Part shown: in pieces, positions 50,827 through 59,557 of the stretch
How the letters are laid out: each line of letters begins with the position of its first letter
Numbering within the stretch: the first letter of the stretch is position 1
Source: Paenibacillaceae bacterium
Lineage (GTDB): Bacteria; Bacillota; Bacilli; Paenibacillales; Paenibacillaceae
Assembly: GCA_004134985.1 (NCBI GenBank)
Contig: REGQ01000065.1
Location: 62,001 to 126,000, forward strand
DNA: 64,000 nucleotides
Reading direction: 5' to 3'
Program-made: the position numbers and the translations under genes
The notes under the pieces: model-generated
The model's database searches: none
Told to the model about the DNA's origin: nothing
Seen by the model: the letters and a program-made list of their open reading frames with translations, nothing else

Positions 50827-52542
50827 CTATCTATTGTACTGAGCGTTGTGCAAACGGCTGTAAATTCCGCCGGAGGCGACCAATTCCTGATGTTTGCCTT
50901 GCTCGACAATTCCGTTCTCGTTCACGACGACGATGCGGTCCGCATTTTTGATCGTGGTCAGGCGATGCGCAATGACAAGTGTCGTTCTGCCGACTGACAG
51001 TTCAGCGAGCGACTGCTGAATCGCTGCTTCTGTTTCGGTATCCAGCGCCGACGTCGCTTCATCCAATATAAGAATCGGCGGATTTTTCAGGAACATGCGG
51101 GCAATGGACAACCGCTGCTTCTGGCCTCCGGACAGCTTCACGCCGCGCTCCCCGATAACGGTGTCAATTCCCTCCGGCAGTTGGCGGATGAAGTCGTCCA
51201 TGGAGGCCCGTCTGGCCGCGTCCCATATTTCCTCATCCTTCGCCTTCAGGTTGCCATAAGCGATATTTTCGCGAATCGTTCCGGAAAATAAAAATACGTC
51301 CTGCTGCACGATGCCGATATGTTTGCGCAGCGATTGCAGCTTTATTTTGCGAATATCTTGTCCATCGACCGTAATCCGGCCTTCATCCACATCGTAAAAA
51401 CGCGGCAGCAGACTGCAGATCGTTGTTTTGCCTGCGCCTGACGGCCCCACGAAAGCGACCGTTTCGCCGGCGCGAACACTCAGATCGATATTTCTTAAAA
51501 TTTTACGGCTGCCCTCATAGCCAAATGTTACATTTTCAAAGCGGATGTTGCCTGTAACATTGTCGACCTGAACCGCTTTTGGATCATCTGCAATATCAGG
51601 CTCGGTGTCCATAATCTCTGTGTAGCGCTTGAATCCGGCAAACCCTTTCGGGTAGCTCTCTATGACCGCGTTAATTTTCTCAATCGGACGGAAGAAAATA
51701 TTGGACAGCAGCAGGAAAGCCATAAACTCGCCCATAGCCAGCTTGCCTTGAATAAAGAACCATGCCCCGACAATCATGACAACAATCGTAACCAGCCGCA
51801 TCATCATGTAGTTGATCGAGATGCTTTTCGCCATCGTTTTGTAGGCAAGCAGCTTCGTTTCCCGGAACTGCTGGTTATCAACAGCAAACAGCTTTTTCTC
51901 ATGCTCTTCGTTGGCAAACGATTGAACGACACGGATTCCGCCAACATTATCTTCAATCCGTGCGTTAAAATTGCCGACATTGCCGAACAGACGCCTGTAC
52001 GTCTTCGTCATCCTTCCGCCAAAAACAATTATGAGCCAAGCCATAACCGGAATCATAATGAAGGTCATAAGTGCAAGTTCCAGATTAATGTAGGCCATAA
52101 GCGAAAAGGAGCCAACCAATGTCATAAGCGCGATGAACACATCCTCCGGACCGTGATGCGCCACCTCTCCGATATCATTCAAGTCATTCGTAATCCGGCC
52201 CACCAAATGGCCCGTCTTATTGTTGTCAAAAAACTTGAAGGACAGCTTCTGAATATGCTCAAACATATTTCTGCGCATATCCGTTTCGATGTTGATCCCC
52301 AGCATATGCCCCCAGTAAGTAACAATGTACTGCAGCACGGTATTCAGTGCATAAATTCCGAGCAAGGCAATACTGGCGATCACAATATATGGCCAGTTTC
52401 CTCCGGGCAGGAGGTCGTCGATAAACGTGCTGATGGCCATCGGGAATGCCAACTCCAGCAGCCCCGCGATTACGGCACATGTAAAGTCCAGCACGAACAG
52501 GCCTTTGTAAGGCCTATAGTAAGAAAAGAAACGGCGAAGCAT
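50827..52542 (-). CDS. ABC exporter, fused permease and ATPase (MsbA/BmrA type)
   Basis: A 571-residue half-transporter; ATG 52542 follows AGGAGG. Six membrane segments occupy residues ~1-310, then the ATPase domain: Walker A GPSGAGKTT (~364-372), Q-loop QQDVFLFSG, signature LSGGQKQR, Walker B LILDEATSALD and the H-loop AHRLTT. It probably works as a homodimer exporting drugs, lipids or peptides. A Fur-like site (52561-52575) lies just before the ribosome site and could tie it to iron or siderophore export, but that is speculative. Confidence 0.93.
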   Translation of the reverse strand: MLRRFFSYYRPYKGLFVLDFTCAVIAGLLELAFPMAISTFIDDLLPGGNWPYIVIASIALLGIYALNTVLQYIVTYWGHMLGINIETDMRRNMFEHIQKLSFKFFDNNKTGHLVGRITNDLNDIGEVAHHGPEDVFIALMTLVGSFSLMAYINLELALMTFIMIPVMAWLIIVFGGRMTKTYRRLFGNVGNFNARIEDNVGGIRVVQSFANEEHEKKLFAVDNQQFRETKLLAYKTMAKSISINYMMMRLVTIVVMIVGAWFFIQGKLAMGEFMAFLLLSNIFFRPIEKINAVIESYPKGFAGFKRYTEIMDTEPDIADDPKAVQVDNVTGNIRFENVTFGYEGSRKILRNIDLSVRAGETVAFVGPSGAGKTTICSLLPRFYDVDEGRITVDGQDIRKIKLQSLRKHIGIVQQDVFLFSGTIRENIAYGNLKAKDEEIWDAARRASMDDFIRQLPEGIDTVIGERGVKLSGGQKQRLSIARMFLKNPPILILDEATSALDTETEAAIQQSLAELSVGRTTLVIAHRLTTIKNADRIVVVNENGIVEQGKHQELVASGGIYSRLHNAQYNR

Positions 52543-52560
52543 CGATATCCAGCCTCCTAT

Positions 52561-52575
52561 TAATAGTCATTCTCA
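52561..52575. promoter_or_regulatory. Fur-box-like sequence upstream of the ABC exporter
   Basis: Minus strand TGAGAATGACTATTA matches 11 of 14 bases of TGATAAT-N-ATTATCA. It lies between the start region and a TATACT-like -10 element. The match is weaker than the site at 63549. Confidence 0.35.
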
Positions 52576-52810
52576 TTCTAGTTCATAAAGTATAGCAAGG
52601 CAAGACAAACTTTATGTACTAATAACTATATAATATATAATCAAGGCGAACTGCTAATATGTTCCTTTACAAAAGCTAACGTCTCATCCGTACGTTTGTG
52701 CAGCAATTTCTTTTAAAATTTTTTCAATAATTTGTCCATTTTTTTTTGAAACCTCGCACCCAGCTTCCCCGTATAGTAAATGTTAAAAGCAAACCAAAGG
52801 GGTGTTTCCG

Positions 52811-53701
52811 TTGTTCAAAAGAATTATGTTGTTTCTGTTAACCAACATTTTGGTAATTACGACAATTTCCATCATTTTCTCCGTGTTTGGAATTGGCAAT
52901 TACAGAACAGCAGCCGGTGGCATTGATTTCGTTCAACTGCTAATTTTCAGTGCTGTTATCGGCTTTACCGGCTCCTTGATTTCCCTGGCGATGTCCAGAT
53001 GGATGGCCAAACGCGCAATGGGCGTCAGAGTGCTGAAGCCCGGCAGCCAAATGACAGGACGCGAGCAGGCGCTTGTCGATATCGTACACCGCATCGCACG
53101 TACCGCTGGCATGACCCATATGCCCGAAGTGGGAATTTACGATTCCCCTGAAGTAAATGCCTTTGCAACAGGCCCTTCAAAACGCTCTTCGCTGGTCGCC
53201 CTGTCGACTGGCTTGCTTGAAAGAATGGATCAGGATGCGATTGAAGGGGTCATTGCTCACGAAATTGCCCATATTACGAACGGCGATATGGTTACTATGA
53301 CGCTGCTTCAAGGTGTAGTAAATACGTTCGTCGTGTTTCTGTCTAGAATTGCTGCATTCATCGTCTCGAATTTGGTTAAACGTGAAGAACTGACGCAAAT
53401 CGTTCATTTCGTCTGTGTCATTGTCTTTCAAATCGTGTTCTCTATTCTTGGCAGCATTGTCGTCATGGCCTTCTCCCGTTACCGCGAGTACCATGCGGAT
53501 GCAGGCGGCGCCGCATTTGCCGGCAGAGACAAGATGGTCCACGCGCTTCAGTCCCTGAAGCAAATGAAAGACATGGTGGATACAAGCCAAAGTTCGCTGG
53601 CAACACTGAAAATCAGCAACCGTCCCAAAATGATGTCGCTGTTTTCTTCCCATCCTGATTTGGATGATCGGATCAATCGTTTGCAGAACAGCACACACTA
53701 A
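52811..53701 (+). CDS. htpX: HtpX-type membrane zinc metalloprotease (M48B)
   Basis: A 296-residue protease; the TTG at 52811 is preferred to GTG 52802 because AAAGGGG lies directly against the latter. Two N-terminal and two central membrane segments flank the catalytic HEIAH motif (~150-154) in [14 protein letters not shown]; the third zinc ligand is the Glu in [10 protein letters not shown]. HtpX degrades misfolded membrane proteins together with FtsH. It is a single-gene unit ending in a very strong terminator. Its neighbours are unrelated. Confidence 0.93.
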   Translation: MFKRIMLFLLTNILVITTISIIFSVFGIGNYRTAAGGIDFVQLLIFSAVIGFTGSLISLAMSRWMAKRAMGVRVLKPGSQMTGREQALVDIVHRIARTAGMTHMPEVGIYDSPEVNAFATGPSKRSSLVALSTGLLERMDQDAIEGVIAHEIAHITNGDMVTMTLLQGVVNTFVVFLSRIAAFIVSNLVKREELTQIVHFVCVIVFQIVFSILGSIVVMAFSRYREYHADAGGAAFAGRDKMVHALQSLKQMKDMVDTSQSSLATLKISNRPKMMSLFSSHPDLDDRINRLQNSTH

Positions 53702-53760
53702 GTTTCTGCGGATCTGACTCGTACGATCTTGCAACAACCGACTTAGCAATGCAATCTTAC

Positions 53761-53842
53761 GCAAACCATGCTTCACCTGCACAAGCTGCCTTGCCGCTCC
53801 TTTCGGCGGCGCAGCAAGGTGAACCGTGGTTTGCTTTTTTTG
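53761..53842 (+). terminator. Terminator of htpX
   Basis: Long stem GCAAACCA ... TGGTTTGC with inner TTCACCT / AGGTGAA and GCCG / CGGC pairing, followed by seven T. Confidence 0.88.
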
Positions 53843-53930
53843 TGCTGAAATCGCGGTTTGAATAGGGACATGATATAATGAAGCCATCAATACAAAACTT
53901 GAATTTCAGTACTTAAGGGAGACAATTTTC

Positions 53931-55175
53931 ATGGAACCAATCGATTTCAGTACGGCAAACCTGTCTGCGCATGGTGAGCAAATCGCTGACATGAGCGTAT
54001 CCCAGTGGCATGAGCTGTTTGCCCAATGCACTGCGCCGCTGCTCTCGATGACACGCAATGAGCAGTTCGCACGGACTGCAGCAGATGCTATCCACAAGAT
54101 CAAACCACAGCTTCCACCTGTGCTCAATCAAATTTTTGAACTGCATGTTCAGTTATTTATCCTTCAATTGCTGGCAACCCCTTCAGAGAACCATTACGGG
54201 CATTTTATCGGCTACTATACGCAAATCACAATAAATGATGTGCAATCATCAATCATTGCATCAATTGAATCTAACATCAACCTTGCCGATCAGCCGGAGA
54301 ATTCGCAGCGTGTTAAAGAGACCATCCGTTTGTTGCGTGACACTATGTTGACTAAAATGACCAAGGATGCTGCCTTTTACTTCGATGTCTACCTGGATGT
54401 CTGGCGATATTGGATGGAACCAAACGTAAAAGATCCGGGATGGTATGAAGAGGAATTGGAGCACCTCCGTGCAGCGACTGCGCTGCACAGCACCAGCCAA
54501 CACACGTATCCTTCGCTGCTTGCCCAAAGCTGGATGCATTTCTTCTGCCGGCGCGATCAGGAAACATTCGAACTATTAAAAGAATTAAGCAGCAGCTATC
54601 AGGAGCATGCGAACGAATTGTTCAACTTCCTGTCAGAGCTCGACAGCGCCGGGGAATGGCAGCGGATGTATGAATGGCTTGTCTTCATTCATCCACTGCT
54701 GCATTCGGTCAGATTGCAGTATCAATTTGTTTATTTTTCCTTTTGGGACGATGTTATCGCTAATTTGCCAGAAACCGAGCCGGAGATGTGGGAACTGCTC
54801 ACAGACTCCCACTTTGCGGTAACCGTATATGAAGATAAACTGTACCATTACGAAAAGTGGGAGCAATGGATGGACAGCGTGCTGTGCAAAGGCAGAGATC
54901 CGCTCGATTATCGGGTCGCAGATCTTGCACCAATTGAAAAAAACGCGCCCGAAGCGTTGCTGCCTTTTTACCACCAGGCGGTGGAGCAGCAAATGATCTT
55001 CAGAACACGCGCCCACTATAAATCGGCTGTGAAGATGCTGAAACGACTTGCCAAACTGTACAAAAAAACAAAAAACCTCCCTCGCTGGGAACAGTTTATT
55101 GCGTCGTTCGCCGCCCGTCACAGCAGACTGCGAGCACTTCAGGAAGAACTGCGGAAAGGAAAGTTGATTTCATGA
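53931..55175 (+). CDS. Partner protein of SNF2 helicase, related to the helical part of SWIM-family proteins
   Basis: A 414-residue, mostly helical protein starting at ATG 53931. The C-terminal ~80 residues (LLPFYHQAVEQ, YKSAVKMLKRLAKLYKKTK, RLRALQEELRKGKLIS) match the usual ending of SWIM zinc-finger proteins encoded next to bacterial SNF2 helicases. However, the CxCx(n)CxH zinc-binding cluster is absent; only three isolated cysteines occur. Its stop overlaps the helicase start (ATGA), so both are made together and probably interact. Assignment is from pattern memory and context, not from a search. Confidence 0.6.
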   Translation: MEPIDFSTANLSAHGEQIADMSVSQWHELFAQCTAPLLSMTRNEQFARTAADAIHKIKPQLPPVLNQIFELHVQLFILQLLATPSENHYGHFIGYYTQITINDVQSSIIASIESNINLADQPENSQRVKETIRLLRDTMLTKMTKDAAFYFDVYLDVWRYWMEPNVKDPGWYEEELEHLRAATALHSTSQHTYPSLLAQSWMHFFCRRDQETFELLKELSSSYQEHANELFNFLSELDSAGEWQRMYEWLVFIHPLLHSVRLQYQFVYFSFWDDVIANLPETEPEMWELLTDSHFAVTVYEDKLYHYEKWEQWMDSVLCKGRDPLDYRVADLAPIEKNAPEALLPFYHQAVEQQMIFRTRAHYKSAVKMLKRLAKLYKKTKNLPRWEQFIASFAARHSRLRALQEELRKGKLIS

Positions 55176-58126
55176 GCGTCTTCTACGATACAATTAGGGT
55201 TCACCTTAATCTAACCGCCTATGGCGATGCCCTTCTGTATGGGGGAACCGAATCAAATGGTCCATTTCCCGCCTTTAATTTAAAGCAGAATCTCTTCGCG
55301 TGGCATGAGCCATCCTTCTATGGTACGGAATTGGAGATTCATCAGGGAGACGATATTGAAGTCGTTGTGCTGCCTGATAAGTATGTTATTCCGTTCTTTG
55401 CCAAGGGGAAGTTGCTTGCGCATATCGAATGGCTGTGGGGAGAAGAGGCGGAACGGCTGCGGCAATTCGCGCCGGCACTGTGGCAATGTATTGAAACAGG
55501 CAATTATCATCCGGATTTTGCTGCTTTTCAGAGAGGTGACGGGCTTGTTTGGACGTGGGATAACGATGCTGCCGTTTCCGAAAACATAACATTGCCCCGA
55601 ACGACGCAGCTGGATGAAAGCTTTTCTTCAGGCCTGCAGGCCGCCTTCTCTGCTGCCGTCACGGATCGGTACTATAGCACTGAAGCGGCCGCTGCGGATT
55701 TGCGCCGCGATTTCCCGCTGCTGTTCGCCAAGGATCACAGCACCGCCAGCGGCCTTGACGAGCGCGGATGGCTGAGGGCAATCGGCTGGGAAGCCGATCA
55801 GGCGCCATTCCGCCCGCTGCTGCAGCTGCTTGAACCGGAGCCGGAGCAGCCAGACAGTTTCTGGCAGCTGAAGCTGGTGCTGCAGGACAAGCAGGAGCTT
55901 GCGAGGACGGTCCCGGTGCGGCTGTCGAGCACAGGGCAAGCTGCCGGCGCTTGGCCTGATAACTGGTCGGCGGCGGTACGCGAGCGGTCGGCCAGTTGGC
56001 TGCAGCATCTGCGGACATGTCTGCCCGCCGAGCGTTTCGCCGGCGATGACGATGACCTGCTGCACTGTCCGCTGGAGAACGATGCAGCCTGGCAGTTTTT
56101 AATGACCGACAGCCAGCGGCTGCTCGAAGCCGGATGGCAGGTGCTGCTGCCAGCATGGTGGGAGACAGTCAGCAGGAAGAAGCCGCGGCTGCGCGCCAAG
56201 GTGAAGAGCGAAGCCGGGCAGGCGGGACGCTCCTTGTTCGGGCTCGATGCTTTAGTGGAATTCGACTGGCGCATTGCGATCGGTGATACGAATCTGACCG
56301 AAGAGGAGTTTGCGGAACTGGCTGCGCGCAATGAGCGGCTCGTTCACTTTCGCGGGAAGTGGATTGCGCTTGATCCGTCTTTGCTCGGGCAAATACGCTC
56401 GATGATGGCGAACATGGACAAGTCGCGGGGGCTCTCCTTCCAGGATGTGCTTGAACTGCATTTGCTCGCTGCCGACGGCGGGCAGTCAGATAGCACGGAA
56501 CAGGACACGGAGGAGCAAACACGCATTCAGTTGGAAGTGGAGCTGAACGCGCATCTGCTCAAGTTGATCGGGCAGCTTGGCCAGCAGACAGAATTGCCTT
56601 CTGCCGATGTGCCTTCCGATCTGCACGCTGAGCTGCGAAGCTACCAGCATGACGGCTATTCCTGGCTGGTGTTTCTAAGGCGTTTTGGCCTGGGAGCTTG
56701 CCTGGCCGACGATATGGGACTTGGCAAAACCGTTCAGCTGATCGCCTATTTGCTTCATCTGAAGGCACAGACCGCCCTTGATGCGCAGCGCACACCATCG
56801 CTTATTATTTGCCCTACTTCAGTGATCGGAAACTGGCAGAAAGAGCTGCAGCGTTTTGCGCCATCCCTTCAACTCGTTACGCATTACGGCAACAAGCGGC
56901 TTGGGGGCGAAGCATTCCATGCGGCAATGCGCGGGGCTGACGTCATGTTGACCTCCTATGCCACAGCGACGCTCGATCAGGAGACGCTCGGCGAAGTCAC
57001 CTGGGCAACGATCTGCCTCGATGAAGCGCAAAACATTAAAAATGCGCAAACCAAACAGTCTGCTGCCGTACGCAGCTTTTCCGCACAGCATCGCATTGCG
57101 CTGACAGGCACCCCGATCGAAAATCGGCTGTCCGAGCTGTGGGCGATTTATGATTTCATTAATCCGGGATTTCTCGGCAGCGCCCATGGTTTTCAGAAGC
57201 GATTCGGACAAGCTGTGGAGAAAGAACGGGATGCGGGGAAAACTGCTGATCTGCAAAAATTAGTTCGGCCATTCATGCTCCGCAGAAAAAAGACCGATCC
57301 GAACATTCAGCTTGACTTGCCGGACAAAAATGAAATGAAAACCTATATCCACCTCACGCCGGAGCAGGGAGCACTCTACAACCAGGCGGTAAATCAACTG
57401 TTGGAACGTATGAAGAAACTTGAGGGCATCGAGCGCAAAGGGGCCATTTTATCGGCGCTTACGCAGCTCAAGCAAATTTGCAATCATCCGATGCTGCTAA
57501 CGAAAGAATCGGTAGCTGAACTTCACAAGGCGGCTGGGGAACAGCCGGATTATGAGCTGCTGATCAGCCGGTCTGCCAAGCTGGAGCGTCTGCTCGCCAT
57601 GGTGAGAGAGTTGCGCGATGAAGGAGAACGCTGTCTTATTTTCACCCAATATATCGGCATGGGGCAGCTGCTTCAATTCGTACTCCGTCAGGAATTGGCG
57701 GAGCCCGTAATCTATCTGAACGGCAGCACGCCCAAACCTGCGCGCGACAACATGATCGCGCAATTTCAATCCAACTCGCTGCCGCCGGAGGAACAGCCTC
57801 ACGTATTCATTCTTTCGATCAAAGCGGGCGGGGTCGGGCTTAATCTGACGGCAGCCAACCATGTATTTCACTTTGACCGCTGGTGGAATCCGGCAGTTGA
57901 AAATCAGGCAACAGACCGCGCGTACCGGATCGGACAAACCCGTGATGTACAGGTGCACAAGTTTATTTCACTCGGCACGCTGGAGGAGCGGATTGATGAA
58001 ATGCTGGAGAGCAAGCAACAGCTGAGCGATAATATTATTTCCAGTTCAGAGGGCTGGATTACGGAGCTTTCCAATGATGCATTGAAAGAACTGTTCACAT
58101 TAAGACAAGAGTGGGACGGCTCCTGA
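55172..58126 (+). CDS. SNF2-family DEAD/DEAH helicase-like ATPase
   Basis: A 984-residue protein. The first ~480 residues form the bacterial SNF2-associated region (beta-rich, with NITLPRTTQLDESF-like and IALDPSLLGQIRSMM segments). The motor follows: motif I DDMGLGKT (~513-520), motif II DEAQ (~616-619), motif III LTGTPIENRLSELW, and in the second RecA lobe FTQYIGMGQLL, INLNGSTPKPARD-like and QATDRAYRIGQTRDVQVHKF. It should translocate on double-stranded DNA without unwinding it. It is coupled to the upstream helical partner. Such pairs are common in Bacilli, with functions in transcription or repair suspected but unclear. Confidence 0.93.
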   Translation: MSVFYDTIRVHLNLTAYGDALLYGGTESNGPFPAFNLKQNLFAWHEPSFYGTELEIHQGDDIEVVVLPDKYVIPFFAKGKLLAHIEWLWGEEAERLRQFAPALWQCIETGNYHPDFAAFQRGDGLVWTWDNDAAVSENITLPRTTQLDESFSSGLQAAFSAAVTDRYYSTEAAAADLRRDFPLLFAKDHSTASGLDERGWLRAIGWEADQAPFRPLLQLLEPEPEQPDSFWQLKLVLQDKQELARTVPVRLSSTGQAAGAWPDNWSAAVRERSASWLQHLRTCLPAERFAGDDDDLLHCPLENDAAWQFLMTDSQRLLEAGWQVLLPAWWETVSRKKPRLRAKVKSEAGQAGRSLFGLDALVEFDWRIAIGDTNLTEEEFAELAARNERLVHFRGKWIALDPSLLGQIRSMMANMDKSRGLSFQDVLELHLLAADGGQSDSTEQDTEEQTRIQLEVELNAHLLKLIGQLGQQTELPSADVPSDLHAELRSYQHDGYSWLVFLRRFGLGACLADDMGLGKTVQLIAYLLHLKAQTALDAQRTPSLIICPTSVIGNWQKELQRFAPSLQLVTHYGNKRLGGEAFHAAMRGADVMLTSYATATLDQETLGEVTWATICLDEAQNIKNAQTKQSAAVRSFSAQHRIALTGTPIENRLSELWAIYDFINPGFLGSAHGFQKRFGQAVEKERDAGKTADLQKLVRPFMLRRKKTDPNIQLDLPDKNEMKTYIHLTPEQGALYNQAVNQLLERMKKLEGIERKGAILSALTQLKQICNHPMLLTKESVAELHKAAGEQPDYELLISRSAKLERLLAMVRELRDEGERCLIFTQYIGMGQLLQFVLRQELAEPVIYLNGSTPKPARDNMIAQFQSNSLPPEEQPHVFILSIKAGGVGLNLTAANHVFHFDRWWNPAVENQATDRAYRIGQTRDVQVHKFISLGTLEERIDEMLESKQQLSDNIISSSEGWITELSNDALKELFTLRQEWDGS

Positions 58127-58157
58127 TCGATGATCGATGCCGCGGAGCCGCATTTTC
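58115..58157 (+). terminator. Hairpin between convergent SNF2 and protease genes
   Basis: CGGCTCC (58117-58123) pairs with GGAGCCG (58144-58150), followed by CATTTTC. Overlaps the SNF2 stop; modest strength. Confidence 0.5.
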
Positions 58158-58159
58158 GG

Positions 58160-59050
58160 TTAGTGCCCGATTTTAGCCAAGTCATCCTTTAAGTATTCGA
58201 TGGGGACAGCCAGCCCGACCTTCGATGTCTGATTGTTCTGTTCCAGCTCGATGGTGGCAAACACGACTGCGATGACCTTCCCCTCAGCATCAAGCACCGG
58301 ACTGCCGCTGTTCCCCTTGTAAATCGGGGCGTCAATCGCCATCACAGGCAATTCCCAGCCGTTAAGCGGCGTCATGCCCAGCACGGTCCCCTCGTTGGCA
58401 ATCTGACTGAAATAGAGCGGATTGCCAATGATGTGGACAGGGGCGCCAGGCTGCCATGCCTGCTCCTCCTCCAACATCAGTGTCGGCAGTTCATCCCCCG
58501 GCTGCTCTACCTTCAATATGGCAATATCAATCGCTGGATTTTGAACGACCAGCGCTGCAGGCAGCGTTGTATCCAATTCAGGAAATTTCACCGAGTAGAA
58601 CTTTTTATCCTCGATGACATGATCATTTGTAATAATATAGCCGCCGGAAATATGGAAGCCGGTTCCTTTGCCCGCATCGGTGCCGACCTGCACCACCGCG
58701 CGCTTATATTCCCGAATCGTCTCATTGGCCGACAGCTGCCGCGATTTAACCAGAAACTGAATCGTATCCAGATTGTAGACCATCGGCCAAAAGGCGAATA
58801 CATTGCCGAGCAGCGCTAAAATCGTGAGCGAGAGCACGGTTTTTCTAATCCAGGTGCGGCCAGGCGATGGGGAGTGATCTTCATCTTCCTCGTCTTCGTT
58901 ATCCTCAAAATCAGCAGCAGTCGGTTCATAGAATTCATCATCCCCATCACCTCGTTCCCGATCACGCGCATCAGGCAAATCATTGTGTTTCCTTTGCTGT
59001 TCATTCATCCGCTTCGTCTGTTCATCCTCCTGCCCGTCCTTCCCCATCAT
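58160..59050 (-). CDS. Membrane-anchored trypsin-like serine protease without PDZ domain
   Basis: A 296-residue S1C (HtrA-like) protease; ATG 59050 has GGGGG upstream. A highly acidic cytoplasmic N-terminus (~residues 25-62, many D/E) precedes one membrane segment (~70-92) and an outside protease domain. The triad is H144 in TNDHVIE, D175 in AIDIAIL and S248 in GNSGSPV. The C-terminus ends right after the second beta-barrel; the PDZ domain of HtrA/HtrB/YyxA proteins is missing. It is convergent with the SNF2 gene. Possible role in envelope protein quality control. Confidence 0.88.
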   Translation of the reverse strand: MMGKDGQEDEQTKRMNEQQRKHNDLPDARDRERGDGDDEFYEPTAADFEDNEDEEDEDHSPSPGRTWIRKTVLSLTILALLGNVFAFWPMVYNLDTIQFLVKSRQLSANETIREYKRAVVQVGTDAGKGTGFHISGGYIITNDHVIEDKKFYSVKFPELDTTLPAALVVQNPAIDIAILKVEQPGDELPTLMLEEEQAWQPGAPVHIIGNPLYFSQIANEGTVLGMTPLNGWELPVMAIDAPIYKGNSGSPVLDAEGKVIAVVFATIELEQNNQTSKVGLAVPIEYLKDDLAKIGH

Positions 59051-59202
59051 ACCCGTTCCCCCCGTTCGCTCTCTTCTATCAATCTATATTTGTATTTATT
59101 ATGACAATACACAAATTTCGCTAACGTGTGCCTGGCGTTTTCGTTTATAATTTGAATGATTGTTTCATACGATCAGATTGATTACGGAGGTTATGACAGG
59201 TT

Positions 59203-59499
59203 ATGTTGAAAAACCCGCTCCGCACCTTTCGCATTGTAAGCATCGTCGAAGGCTTGTCCTTCCTCGCCCTGCTTTTCATTGCCATGCCGTTGAAATACTG
59301 GGCAGATGTCCCGCAGCCCGTGCAAATCATCGGTGGATTGCATGGACTGCTGTTCGTCCTTTATTTGGCAGCTATCGTATATGCCGCTATTGCCTTGCGC
59401 TGGACAGGCATGCGCATTGCAGGCGCAGTCGCAGCAGCGATTCTTCCATTCGGCCCGTTCGTCTTCGACGCCAGACTGCGCCGCGACGAACAGAAATAG
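59203..59499 (+). CDS. DUF3817 family membrane protein
   Basis: A 98-residue protein with three hydrophobic segments. The pattern FRIVSIVEGLSFLALLFIAMPLKY and GGLHGLLFVLYL with conserved E and H residues is typical of DUF3817 (YdzA-like) proteins. GGAGG lies ~12 bases upstream of ATG 59203, a long spacing. The function is unknown. Confidence 0.8.
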   Translation: MLKNPLRTFRIVSIVEGLSFLALLFIAMPLKYWADVPQPVQIIGGLHGLLFVLYLAAIVYAAIALRWTGMRIAGAVAAAILPFGPFVFDARLRRDEQK

Positions 59500-59557
59500 T
59501 TGTTTCTGTCGTCAATGGCAATTCGCCGGAGATGTGTTGGAACTGCGCGCCACATCG

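Noticed and set aside
53931-58126. SNF2 plus partner as an anti-phage defence system
   Set aside because: No nuclease, methyltransferase or other DISARM/Dnd-type genes are near, and the pair resembles the widespread housekeeping SNF2 pair of Bacilli.
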